A stretch of 64,000 nt of DNA. It comes from Lycocorax pyrrhopterus obiensis. Its lineage: Eukaryota; Chordata; Aves; Passeriformes; Paradisaeidae. This document shows positions 10,240 through 21,812 of this stretch, piece by piece (within the stretch, counting starts at the first letter, position 1; every line of letters starts with the position of its first letter). The stretch lies in the NCBI GenBank assembly GCA_014706295.1, contig JACSVZ010000025.1:1674001-1738000 (forward strand). The letters run 5' to 3'. The notes beneath the pieces are model-generated. The model saw only the letters and a list, made by a program, of their open reading frames with translations, was not told the origin of the DNA and did no database searches. The translations under genes were made by a program, and so were the position numbers.

Positions 10240-10395
10240 CCTTTGCTATGTTGATTTGGGATGGAGCATCCTTCCCCAAGCTGATTTGGGATGGAGCATC
10301 CTTCCCTGCAGAGATTTGGGATGGAGCATTCTTCCCCGCGCAGATTTGGGATGGAGCATCCTTCCCCACACCGATTCGGGATGGAGAAGGGGTTT
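10240..10395. repeat. About 33-base tandem repeat just after the NRGN stop codon
   Basis: Five units with the core GATTTGGGATGGAGCATCC and TTCCCC spacers begin about 75 bases after the stop, within the proposed 3' UTR intron. Confidence 0.9.
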
Positions 10396-10799
10396 TTTCT
10401 CCCAGGAGATGGAAGCACACAGGCAGGCAGCCCCTGCCTTGCCCTAATTTTGGGTGCGCGCCGTAGTAGTTGGGAAGGATGGGAAGTAGGATGGGAAGGC
10501 GCAGCCCTAGATTTGGATTGAATCTCTCCCTTAGCAACACCACCCCGAGCGCCTCGCCTCAGCACATGCTATTTTTAAAAGCCTGTGTCACAGTCTCCTG
10601 GCAGGAAAAGGTAAATTTAAAAAGCGCCCACGGTGCCGAGGCCGCGTGGCATTGGAGCCCCGGGTGGTGGCTGCGCCGTGCCCGGGCCGTGCCCCGTGCC
10701 GTGCCGGTGCCGTGAGCGCGGCGTGGCCCCGGGTACCGGCGAGGCTGGTTTGGGGTTAGCGGCGGGGAGGGCGTGCTGCCGGCTCGGCCACGTGAGTGT

Positions 10800-11480
10800 G
10801 GCGGGGCTGGTGGAGATGGAGCCGGGATGAGACCGGGATGCAGCTGGGATGGAGCTGGGATGCAGTGAGGATGGAGTGGGAATGCAGTGGGGGTTTAGTG
10901 AAGATGCAGTGGGGATGAACTGAAGATGCAGTGGGAATGCAGTGAGGAGGAAGAGAAGGATGCAGTGAGGATGCGGTGGAGGTTCAACAAGGCTGCAACG
11001 GGAATGAACTGAGGATGTAGCGGGGATGGAACTGGAGCTCAGCTGGGACACAGTGGGGATGAACCGAGGGTACAGTGGGAACAGAACTGAGATGTGGCTG
11101 GGAAGCAGTGGGGATGCAGTGAGAATGCACTGGAGATTCAGTGAAAATGCAGTGAGCAGGCACTGACGATGGAGAGGGAATTCAGTGGGGCTGGGATGAG
11201 AAGGAACTGAGGATGCAGTGGGGATTTAGCGAAGATCCAGTGGGGATCAGTGAGGGAACACAGTGAGGATGCAGTGGGGCTGCAAAGGGGATGCAGTGAG
11301 GATGTGGTGGGGATGAACTGGGGATGCAGTGGGGAAGCAACAGAGATTCGGTGAGGATGTGATGGGAACGATGTGAAGATGCAGTGAGGAAGCAGCGGGG
11401 ATTCAATGGGGCTGCAGTGAGGATGGAGCGAGGATGCACTGGGGCTGCACTGGGGCTGCAGTGAGGATGTCGGAGGGCTG
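10800..11480. repeat. GATGCAGTGGGGAT-type minisatellite downstream of NRGN exon 2
   Basis: About 680 bases of units of 13-16 bases, variants of GATGCAGTGGGGAT and GAACTGAGGATGCAGTG. The same motif family reappears in ROBO3 introns 3 and 5. It lies in the proposed NRGN 3' UTR intron. Confidence 0.9.
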
Positions 11481-11639
11481 CAGTGTGGAGGCAGCTGCCA
11501 AATGCAGGTGCTGTGCAGCTTCTTAGGGCCCAGAGATTCCTTCTGGATGCCTTGTTAGGGGGGCTGAGCAGGTTGGCAGCAGCGGAGCCAGGTTCCCCTC
11601 CTTCTGCCACGGCGCTCTGCCGAGGGGCGTGCAGGCAGG

Positions 11640-11970
11640 GGTACCCCCAGGTTCCTGGGCTGGGTGAGGGCAGAGTGTGGGCAGCAGTGGAGGCAGGACA
11701 CGGGTGCAGGCAGGGTGTGGGCGGGCTGCAAGTAGGGCACGGGCAGAGTCGTGGGCAGGGGGAGGGCACGGAGAGGGTGCAGGGTGCAGGAGCAGCGTGA
11801 GAGCAGGGTGTAGGCAGGGTGCAGAGAGTGGGCAGGGTGCAGGCAGGGCACAGGGTGCAGGGTACAGGAAGGGTGAAGGGTGAAGGGTACAGGCAGGGCA
11901 CAGGGTGCAGAGAGCACCAAAGGTGCAGGCAGGGCACAGGGTACAGGCAGGGCCGGGCCCAGGCTGACCA
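11640..11970. repeat. GGGCAGGGTGCAGGCA minisatellite
   Basis: About 330 bases of degenerate units of 12-18 bases (GGGCAGGGTGCAGG, GGGCACAGGGTGCA) stop shortly before the proposed NRGN 3' UTR exon acceptor. Confidence 0.85.
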
Positions 11971-11992
11971 CTCGCTCTCTCCTTGCTTGCAG

Positions 11993-12200
11993 GGGCCGCC
12001 AGCTGCTCACCGGAAACCCCTCGCCACAGACCCCCCCCCCGCCGCCGCCCGCCGAGGCCCAGGAGCCCCCGCTTCACCCCTTGCCCCCCGCATGCGTCCC
12101 CCGGGGCCCCCCCCCAGCCAGGCCCTGCCCCCGTCCCTGGCTGTCCCCCCCCATCCCAGAGACCCCCCGCCCCAATAAACGCCCCTGCCAGAGCCCTGGC
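11993..12200 (+). other. NRGN: Probable NRGN 3' UTR terminal exon with polyadenylation signal
   Basis: A strong acceptor (CTCTCTCCTTGCTTGCAG, AG at 11991-11992) leads into C-rich non-coding sequence ending in a canonical AATAAA at 12174-12179. Paired with the donor right after the NRGN stop codon (10172), this reproduces the mammalian arrangement of NRGN, in which later exons are entirely 3' UTR. Cleavage should fall about 10-30 bases after the signal. There is no transcript evidence in hand. Confidence 0.65.
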
Positions 12201-12217
12201 CTGTCCTTGGTGCCTTT

Positions 12218-12829
12218 TGATGTCACCAGCAGAGCGGTGGGGTCACAGCGGGGCAGAGGTGGGAGGGGTGTGGGGCAGGAGGTGCCCGCAGGGATGTCCC
12301 ACGTGTACGTGTGACATCGTGCGGGCGCGTGTGACATCACTGCCGAGCGTGTGACAGCTGGCGTGACATCACGCTGGTGCGCAGGGTGTGGCGTGACATC
12401 GCTCGTGGGTGGGAGATGACTTGTGGGGTGCTCCTGCCAGGAGATGGGCGGTGATGTCACTACTGGACATGTGACGGCTGCTGTGACACCACACAGGTGT
12501 GTGTGATGGCTGGAGTGACGTCACACCGCCGCGTGTGACGTCACTACTAGGCGTGATTGTGGGTGTGACATCATACAGGCACGTGTCATGGCAAGTGTGA
12601 CATCATGCAGGCACACATGACATCCCTGATGGACACGTGACGTGCCTGTATGGCATCACACAGGCATCAGTCGGATGCTGTGATGTCACACGCTCGTGGT
12701 GGCAAAATGCCACCTGACACAGGGTGTGACATCACGGTCATGGGGTGTGACAACACGTGCATCGTGATGTCACCTCACCCTGAGGACCTTGGCCGGTGCA
12801 CTGTGACATCACCCTGCCCTATGACATCA
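12218..12829. promoter_or_regulatory. Cluster of 13 CRE-like octamers (TGACRTCA) between NRGN and ESAM
   Basis: Exact TGACGTCA occurs at 12516 and 12536. TGACATCA or its complement TGATGTCA starts at 12218, 12332, 12364, 12452, 12566, 12598, 12681, 12727, 12765, 12804 and 12822. They sit in a degenerate GTGTGACATCACACAGG-like array with a spacing of about 20-115 bases. TGACGTCA is the CREB/ATF site. Whether this is a functional element or only a repeat that happens to contain the site is unknown. Confidence 0.7.
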
Positions 12830-12933
12830 CCCAGAAGGTCGTGGGACATCCCTCCCCGCCCCGAAATCCGCACAAACTCACCCAAAGCGCCGGTGCTGGG
12901 CAGTGCAGCAGCTTTTAATCAGAAAACCCCTAA

Positions 12934-12940
<7 letters not shown>

Positions 12941-12970
<30 letters not shown>
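12941..12970. repeat. (GT)15 microsatellite
   Basis: Thirty bases of perfect GT dinucleotides, downstream of the ESAM coding end and close to its probable 3' UTR terminus. Confidence 0.98.
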
Positions 12971-12974
<4 letters not shown>

Positions 12975-13294
12975 GCCACCCCACCCCTCACTTTTAATAC
13001 TCATTTATGAAAAATCCCTCAGTTCACCTGATATATAGATACAGAAAAAAAATAATAAGAAGGGGACCCCCTGAGGTGGGGCTGGGGCTGGTTTGGGGGT
13101 GATATTTATGGGGAGACTCAGTCCCTCCAAAGCCAGAGAGCCCCTGCATCCATTAAACACGCCCACGATGAGTCCAGCTGCTCGAGGCATCTGTTGAAAA
13201 GAAAAGGAAACCCAAAAAAGGGACAAAACCACCCCAGGAAACAGGGAGCGGGGTGGGCTGGCTATGGGCACCCCTGTTTTTTGGGGGGGGGTGC

Positions 13295-16200
13295 TCACAC
13301 CAAGGAGCCAGCTCGGCTCTGCGCAGGCACCATGACAGGGACGGCACCTGCTCGTGCCAGGCTGGAGTGGGGCAACGACCCCAGGGGGGCAGCTGGATCC
13401 TGGCGGCGCTGGGGGATCCCGTTAACGGCGGGAGATGAGAGGTTGGGGGGCCGCCCCCCTCCCCGGGGCGGGGGTCCCCGGTAGCTGCCGGTGGTGGTGA
13501 GGATGGAGGCGGTGTCGGAGGGGGGTCTGGCTCCGTAGGGTTGCCGGGTGCCGGCGATGGAGGACAGGGTGCTGGTTTTGGACATGGTGTCTGAAGCGGG
13601 GCTCCTTGCCCACAACGGGGTTTTGGGTGCCACGGCATCTTCCCTGCCAAGAGGGGAGAGTGTCAGAGAGATCGGCTCTGGGAACCCTTCCATTCCTCGC
13701 CCCGGCGTACCCTCCCTGAGCAGTGAGGTTGTGCAGACCTCCTGGACCCCCAAACAGAGGGACAAAAGGAAAGAGGGGAAAACAGAGGTGGAAAATGCCC
13801 TCGTTAACTCTGAAACCGAATGACGACTGGCCAGAGGTGGAAACCGCCTTCCTGATCGTTACCTCTGGAGCCCAGTGATGACTGGCCAGAGATCAAGAAC
13901 TCTTCCCCACTATCAACTCTGAACCTGAGAAATGACGAGCCAGAGGTGGAAACATCCTCCTCTCCCATTAACCCTGAAACCTAACGATGATTTGAACCCC
14001 CTCCACGGGAGGAGCGCCTCACTTGATCTCGTTGGCTCCCTCCTCCTGGCTGTCACGTTTTTTCCTCCTGTAGCTGACAACCTTCTGGGCAAAGAAGATG
14101 ACGGTGGCAAGGGCACCCAGGGAGCCCAGCACGGCGCCGGCAATGACTGCTTTGGTGCTCGCTGCCAGAGAGAGACAGAGATTCCCTTATTCCCACAGAG
14201 ACCTCATGGGGACTCTGTCTCCCTCCCCGACCCTGTGGACACGTACTCACTTGAGTGTACCTCCAGGACGATGCTGCAGTTCTGAGAACCTGCTTGGTTT
14301 TCAGCCCTGCAGACGTAGACCCCCGACATTTCCAGGGAGAGGTTGGTCAGCTTGAGGGTGCCCCTGGCCCGGTCTGCAGGTGAGAAATTTGAGTGCTGCC
14401 TCACAGCCACCCCTGTGCCCTCCACCTCCTCGTGCAGGAAGCGGTTAAGGGGATGAAGCCAAAGAATCCCCCAGCAGAAGGTTCACTTCTCAGGATATTC
14501 CAGCCCACCCACCCACCCCACTCCCCGGCCCCACGCTGGTGCCACCTTACCCTGGGCAGGGGGAAAGAAGACCTGCAGGGTGGGGGCCTCGCGCTGCCAC
14601 TGGTACATGGGCGAGGGCTTCCCCTTCTTGGAGGAGCAGCTCAAGGTCACGTTGGCCCCCACGACGGCGTTGCCATGCAGTTGGCAGGTGGGGGCGGCCG
14701 GCGGCACTGTGGGCACTGATGTTAGTCCCGAGGGGCACCGTGGGGAGGTCCAAGGGAGCCGGGGTGACTGGCGGGGCCTTACCCAGGACGGTGAGGTTGA
14801 TGATGCCAATGTTCTTGTTGAACCTGATGGTGTCATCCACCACGTTGACGGTGCACATGTACTGACCCGAGTCTTGCTCCCGGGTGGCGTTGATCAACAC
14901 CGAGATGTTGCGGTTGACAGGGGGGTACAGGAACCCCATGCGGGGCTTCAGATCTGTCTCCTCCACCTTCACCACCCCGCCCAGGTATGACAGGATCTGC
15001 ACAGGGAAAAACACATGTTTTCACTTCTGGATGGTGTTGCTGGAGAGAAAAGCCCCCCAAATCCCAAATTTTGTAGAGCAGTGGTTGCTGCATAAGCCCC
15101 CTCCAGCCTCACCTGCCCTGAGCACCCTGGATATGGGAACTGCAGGCAGCTCCCCACCACAGGCACAAGTACTGGGCATGGGCACCATGAGCAACTGTCC
15201 CATCACGATCATCTCCCCATCAGGGGCACCACTGTGGGCATTTTCCCATTGTGGGCATCATGAGCATCTTCCAAGGACATCTGTCCACCATGGGTATCTC
15301 CCCGTCGTGAGCACGACAAGCACCTCCCTATTGCAGGCACCCTGTGCGTGCCCCCAGTGTGGGCATCTCCCCTCACGGGCACCTCCCCACCGTGGGCACC
15401 TCCTGATCACAAGCACCACAATATCTCCCCACTGTAAGCATTTCCCACTGTGGACACCACAAACACCTCCCTGTATGGGCATCTCCCCGTCTTGGATCTC
15501 TCCCCATCTCGTGTCTCTCTCTGCTGTGGGCACTACAAGCACCTCCCTACTGCAGGCACTGTGGGCATGACTTCATCGTGGGCATCTACACATCACCATG
15601 AGCACCCCCCATCAAGGGTACCCCCCCATGGTGGGCACCATGAGCTTCCCCCATCATGGACACCACCCCATTATGGGCACTACAAGCAGGTCCCCATTGC
15701 AGCACCATGGGTATGCCCCCATCGTGGACACCATGAGCATGTCCTCCATGGTGGTCACCTCCCCATGGTGGTCACCTCCCCATGGTGGGCGCTGTGAGCT
15801 TCACCCCATCATGCGGCAACTCTCCACCGTGGGCACCACCAGCATGCCCCACTGTGGGAACCACACGCATCTCCCCACGGGCATGTCCCCACCATGAGCA
15901 TCTCCCCATCGTGGGCATCTCCCCATCATGGCCATGTCCTTACCGTGGACACTTACCCACTGTGGGCCACCATGAGCTTCCCCCCATCATGGGCACTTAC
16001 CCACCGCGGGCATCTTCCCTGCATGGGCACCATGAGCTTCATCCCATCATGAACATCACACAGTGGGCACTGTGAGTTTCCCTCCATCATGGCCACCTCC
16101 CCATCATGGGCATCCTTTCACTATGGGCACTGTGGCCACTAACCCATGGTGGGCACCATAATCTTCCCCCCATCATGGGCACCAGCAGCATCCCCTCCAT

Positions 16201-19200
16201 GGTCACCTCCCAGCTTGTCCCCCTCCATCTCCTGTCCTGCAGCCCCTGCCCTCTTCTCACCTGGAAGGGAACAGCATTCTTGTTCAGCATCCAGGTGACG
16301 TAGGGCTTGCTCACGGACTCGCTGGTGTACCAGGCAGGCAGCACCGCCTGCTGCCCCTCCACGGAGAACACCAAGCTCGTCCCCACATGCACCTCCAGCA
16401 CGGCCAAGGAGACACCTGCCCGTGGGAGAGGGAAGAAACCGGAATGTGACTCAACCCCAGGTGCCACTTCTCCACAAAACCTCACTGATTGTGAGAAAAA
16501 ACCCCACTCTCAAGACAAAAAAAAAAACAATCCCAGGTTATCACCAGGAAGCTGGGCCAGGAGAACATTTTGCCTCCTTCCCAGCTGCAGGAAGGGCTTT
16601 CCGGCTGCTCCGGGGGATGCAGGACATTGCTGTTCCCTCCCATCCCAGCTTCCGCCCCACGCTCGGCTTGGGAAATCCCAAGGCCCAAGTCCCCATCCCA
16701 GGAGACCGCTGCCTCCAGCAGGCAGACACCCCCTTAGCTCAGTGTTGGGGTACTCCCAGCCCCCCATGATGCTGCACCAGATCCCATGGGATTTATTTGT
16801 AGGGCTCCCCCATACGCACCCCACAAGCCTTCCCCAGCACCCTCCGTTTTTGCTGCCAGCACTAAATCAGGGGAATCCATGAGTGGCCTCCATCTCATTC
16901 GACCCCAAATATCCCATCCCAATCCCCCATCACCACGTCCCCTGCATCCCAGCATCCCCCCAAGCCCCACTGGGAGGAGGTGATGGGGTAGGAGTGGGTA
17001 CCACGGACCAGAGAGGGATGCTGAGCTCCTGGGGGAAGATCATTCCCGGGCTTTGCCCGTAAGGCTCAGCCAGAAAATTAATCAGCTCAGGCAAGGCTGA
17101 GTTTGTGCTGGGGTTGGTTTGTTTTTCCCGGGGGAACATCACCGAGGCCCCGCATCCCAGCGGCTCCATCCCTGCACCCGCCCATCGATCCATGACCCCG
17201 GCTGGCCCTGCTCCTGCCAGCGCCCCAGGGATGCTTCAGATTGGGATACAGAGGGGAAAGGATGATGCCACCCCATCATCCCAAATCCTCAGTCTGGGGG
17301 AAAAGCCCCTGGGTTTGAAGGATTTTAGGAGCTTTCAACGACGTCGCACTTTCCCTAAGAGCTCAGAGGTTGTAATTGGATTTTTCCAGGGTGGGACGAG
17401 GAAAACAAGGAGCTGGGGGGTATTTTTAGCCTCCTCCCGCATCCGTTCATCCCCCCTCCTGGCAAGGCACTGGTGCCATTTCCGGACGGAGCCTTCCAGC
17501 TCCAGGCAGGAAACTCTGCTCTGGCTGATAAGTCTTCTCAGGAATTAAAAAAAATAATTAAATTTCCTTTCTCTGGTGAAAAACTGGGAGAAAGCAGGCC
17601 CAGTCTGGTGAGGATGCGTAAAAATAGCTCACCCGGGCTAAGAACATAAACCTTTAAATCCTGGAGGGTGTGTGGGGGGGAGATGCTGGAGGCGCCTGCA
17701 GGTCCCAGATCATTGATAATATTATTTATTAATTATATAGAGCTGTGGTATCAGATCCAATAGCCAGTATGGAAAAATAATGTTAATTATAGTGTGTTTA
17801 TATGTAATTATACAGATAATTGTATTAAATTTAGGGAGTGTGGAAAGAAGTATGAGATGGCGACTCATTAAGTTGGAATTTCCAGAATAAAATAGATCAT
17901 GGAGAACATATAATTTATAATAGTTATAAATATAGGTATATTTTTGTAAGAATAGGGATAATAGTGGGGATGTGAGAGTGATAATGGTGCTCAGAATAAT
18001 GTGAGTAATGATCAAAGTGAGAATAATAATTATAAAAGTGGAAATAATAATGATAAAAGTGATATTAATAATGATAATAATAATAATGGTAATAGTGATT
18101 ATAATAATTATAACAATGATTCCAATACAATAATGATAACAGTCATAATAATGATAATACTGATAAAAATAAAAATAATTCCATTAAGAATTGTGATCAA
18201 AATTATACAGTTCACTAATTATGCAGATGGCACAGCCCCTAAACCTCCCTGCATTCTCAACAGCTGGGAAAATCCAGATGTTTTCAGCCCAGCTCCTCCC
18301 TTATTATAAAATTGTGTTAAATTGGGCTAATCCAGAAGAAAACAGGTTATATTCAATAATTCTATTGTAATTTCTATTAGAAGTATTAGAGATAATAGGT
18401 AATAGACCTTATAGAATAATTACAATTGTAATTTAATAAAAAGAACTATAACAGTTATAATAATTATAATATCAATTATAACCGTGATGATAATGATAAT
18501 AATGGTCATAAAAGAGTGATAACTACAATGATGATAACGATAATAATAATAAAAATATTATTCATAATATAGGTCTTTAACAATGCAGATGGCATCGATA
18601 AATGACTCCACAGCTTCTACACCCCTGTGCATCCCCAACAGCTGGGAAAATCCAGGTTTTTCATCCCACCTCCTCCATCAGCATGAATTTTTGGGCTCAA
18701 AAAAGGTGCTGGGCCAAAGGGTGCTGGGGATTCCTGGGGAAGCCCAGGCTCCAGAGAGGGGAAAGACGCTCTGGCACCAGCCAGAGGTTTCCCGTCACAC
18801 CCCAAGGCATTAAAACAGCCCCGTGCACCCTGAAGCTGCTCCCAGCGCTGCAAACCGGGGTGTGGTAACTCTGAAACCTAATGATGACCACGTTAATTAT
18901 GTTAATTGTGCTCTGGGGCTGCAGCTTTGCTCTGCCATCCTTAAACTCCGGTGGCAACAGGAGATCCCAGCTCCATCATCTCCCCTCCAGTGTATCGGGG
19001 AGAGGGAGTGAATCCAGATCTGAGAGCTGCTCGCACCCCAAAATCCCCTTTTTCTCGCAGAATTCACCCAAATTCCTCATCTCGGACAGATGTGACCCGA
19101 AAAAAGGCTGGTGGAGCTCGGTCTGGAGCTGCAGGCACGGGACCGAACCCCCTGGCACAGCTCCGGCTTTGGCCACCTCGACGCTCCAAATCCTCTAATG

Positions 19201-21812
19201 CTTTAACCAGATCGAAAAAATTAAGCCGCTCGCGGTGCTCATACGCGTCCGGGGGGGCCTGGGGCCCTCAGCCCCTCCCGCCTGCTCTTTGGGCTCAAAA
19301 CCTGGATTTTTATCCAGCTGCCCTGAGCTAAACACCTGCCCGGGTGTTTTCCCTCCGCCCCAGCCCATCTGCTGGGATTTTTTTTGCATATGGAAAAGCA
19401 GAATAGACTTAAATTTACCTTTAAAAATAGCTATCGGTTTTTTCCCCCTGTGGAATAAATATCCTACAATTTAACATTCCAAAATACCTTACATTTTCCC
19501 ATGACAAAAAAAAAAAACTGCTTTAAATTTCCCTTTGAATTTTTTCCCTATGGAAAAAAAAATCACCTTTAAATCCCCGCAATCTCAGCATTAATCCCTG
19601 TGCCGATATCAATCATCCTATCCTCATCTAAAATTGCATCATTTCACCCCAAAAAAAGCTGTTTCCTGGCTCTGGCACAGTCTGAACCCCCAAAAAAGCA
19701 AACTCCCCCTCCAGCCCCCTCCCCGAATCTCTAAACCATTAACTGTGTGGGGAATTAAATCCCGGAGGCGGTTGGGGTTTGATGACCCCAGTTGATAGGA
19801 TTAAGGCGCTGGAGTCATGTGAAACCCGGACCCAAATTAAATCCCAAAAGACCAAGCTTGGGATTTAAAATACACAGCGGGAATCTGGCCGGAAAAGGGA
19901 CCCTTGAAAAAGCTTGGAAAAAGGTCAAGGAGCATCTCGACACTGCAACGCAGCCAGTCGCCTTCCCCTTTTTTTTAAAATTATTTTTGGGGAATTTTTT
20001 CCTTTTCTTCCCTTGACTTCGACTATTTATAAACGGGCAGATAGGAGATGCCGGGCTGTGGAGCAGTGTCCGTTGGGAAAATCCACAGCGGCATTTCTCA
20101 CGACCCCGGGGGCGGGGGGGGGGGCACAAAGTGCTGTATCCTCCAGAGAGACCAAATTTGGGGAAAAAAAATTAAATAATGCAATAATCATATGTGACTT
20201 TGCTATAGATGGAAACGTGCTTCACCCCTGGTGTGGGAGACAGAGGCGGAGACGGGATGGGATGGGGATGGGATGGGATGGGATGGGGATGGGATGGGAT
20301 GGGATGGGGATGAGACTGGAATGGGATTGAGGAAGAGATTGGGGTTGGGATTGGGGATGGGATGGGATAGGGACTGGGAAGGGAACAGGGATGGCAAACA
20401 TCCCTCATTTTGCTTTTCCCCATCACGATCCCACGAGGATCCCACGGGACGAGGACGGATTGCTTGAAAGCAAAATTAAAGGAAAAATACACGTGGGGTT
20501 CAAAAGGGTCTTTTTGCTGCATTTTTGAGCTGTCAGTGCCCATGATGTCACATCCCAGGGCTGAAGTGTGACTTTTCTTGCGGGAATCCATCGTGATTCC
20601 ATGCAAAAAACGCCATCACGACGTGGCAAAGGAGCGCCCTGGTGGGATTTAAGGACTGAGTGACCCCCGCGCCTCATACCAACATCCTTTAATTAACTTT
20701 TATGGAGGAAGAAAACCTTCAAGGAGGGACAAGTGGCAGCTCCAGGACCCCCACCCAGTGTTCTGCTGGAAGGAAACGCCGCTGCCATTGTTTCTGGGGC
20801 CGTTTCCTTTCTCCAAAGGCCTCTCCTTTGCTGGGAACGCCAAAGGATGTTTCCTTTGGGAACCGTGGCAGTTACAAAAAAACTCAAATAGGGTGGGAAA
20901 TTAGGGGCGGAAGAAGGGACAAACCCACGGCCAGAGAAGGGTTGAGACCCCTCACCTCAAAACCAGCTGGGATGGCAGTGGAGCACCAGCAAACAAGGGA
21001 AAACAAATGGATTTTTCCCTGCCCGATGCCACGCAGGGAGGTGAACTATGGGCTCTCACATCGGAGTCCCTGGCGTGTCCCCATATCGGGGGGCTTTGGG
21101 TTTGGGGGTGCTGGAAGTGGCTGTTTGGCAGGTCCAAGGTACAAATGGCTTTTCCTGGGAAGACTCAGATTTTCTCCACTCTGGGCACTCCTAAAAGGGG
21201 AGGGGGTGGATTGCCCCCCCCCACCCCACAACCAATCTGCCTGCTGGGGATCGAGACTGGGGGCACAAAGGCAGGTGGGTGCCGTGACCCCCACCCCCAG
21301 TACCCCTAGGTCCTTCCCGGTGCCACCCTAAAGCTTCCCAGGGTCCTGCCCGGTGGTGCCGGACTCCCGGAGGTCTTGCTGGGTGCCTCTCGCTGCTCCT
21401 ACACCCCGCCCGGTGACCCCCTCGGTATCTCCGGGTCCTGCCCGATGCCCTCCCAAAAGCTCTCCCTCGTCCTGCCCGGTGCATCCCGCTTTTCCTGAGT
21501 CCTGCCGGGTGCCCCCCCGGTACCACCGCGTCCTGCCCCGTTCCCGCCGCGCTTCCTCGCGTCCCGAGCGGTTCCCCCCGATCCCCCCGCGCCTTGCCGG
21601 GCGCAGCCCCCGGTACCGCCGGCTCCCGCCTGGCGCACCCCGAAAGCTCTCCCGCGTCCTGCCCGCTATCCCCCGGCTCTCCCGCATCTCCTCGGGTGCC
21701 CTCCCGGTGCCCCACCCCGGTGCCCCGCGCCGTCCCCCCGGAGCCCCCCGGGTCCCCGGGGCTCACCCAGCAGCGCCGCCAGCGCCAGCGCCTCCCGTCG
21801 CAGCGCGCCCAT
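13295..21812 (-). CDS. ESAM: ESAM, endothelial cell adhesion molecule
   Basis: ESAM is a homophilic immunoglobulin-family receptor of endothelial tight junctions and platelets. Minus-strand coding exons are 21767-21812, 16261-16415, 14783-14996, 14551-14706, 14251-14373, 14023-14161 and 13295-13643. Phases agree at every junction and give 393 residues (human 390). The short N-terminal hydrophobic segment starts [16 protein letters not shown]. The V-type Ig domain spans exons 2-3 ([20 protein letters not shown]); as in human, the first V-domain cysteine position reads as alanine. The C2-type Ig domain spans exons 4-5 ([20 protein letters not shown]). Exon 6 encodes the membrane helix ([20 protein letters not shown]) and a basic stop-transfer. 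Exon 7 encodes the cytoplasmic tail, ending in [17 protein letters not shown] with a C-terminal SLV that fits a PDZ ligand. Intron 1 is about 5.35 kb and the other introns are short. Its 3' end faces the NRGN 3' end. Confidence 0.96.
13800..14000. repeat. About 55-60-base repeat in ESAM intron 6
   Basis: Three to four degenerate units with the core TTAACTCTGAAACCTAATGA and GGCCAGAGGTGGAAAC start near 13803, 13858, 13914 and 13968. A further isolated copy of the core lies in intron 1 near 18867. Confidence 0.75.
15130..16210. repeat. GGGCACCATGAGCATCTCCCC minisatellite in ESAM intron 2
   Basis: About 1.1 kb of strongly degenerate units of 15-30 bases built on TGGGCACCATGAGC, CTCCCCATCATGG and relatives occupies most of the 1.26-kb intron between exons 2 and 3. 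The plus-strand His/Pro/Thr-rich frames over it are repeat shadows. Confidence 0.9.
16416..17700. other. ESAM intron 1, 3' part: nothing recognised
   Basis: Unique intronic sequence without a recognisable exon or repeat. Confidence 0.5.
17710..18585. repeat. A/T-rich TAATAATGATAA low-complexity block in ESAM intron 1
   Basis: Roughly 850 bases of A/T-rich sequence dominated by AATAATGATAAT trinucleotide-like runs stand out in an otherwise GC-rich locus. It is interrupted at about 18220-18305 by a GC-richer module that recurs at about 18580-18685. Confidence 0.85.
18586..20240. other. ESAM intron 1, middle part: no gene seen
   Basis: The second copy of the duplicated module lies at 18580-18685 and a GTTAATTATGTTAATTG stretch lies near 18890. 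No exon-like sequence was found. A G-run (about 20106-20123) lies near the end. Confidence 0.5.
20248..20400. repeat. GGGATGGGATGGGGAT pentamer/hexamer repeat
   Basis: About 60 bases of nearly perfect GGGATGGGAT/GGGGAT units followed by about 90 degenerate bases, in ESAM intron 1. Confidence 0.92.
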
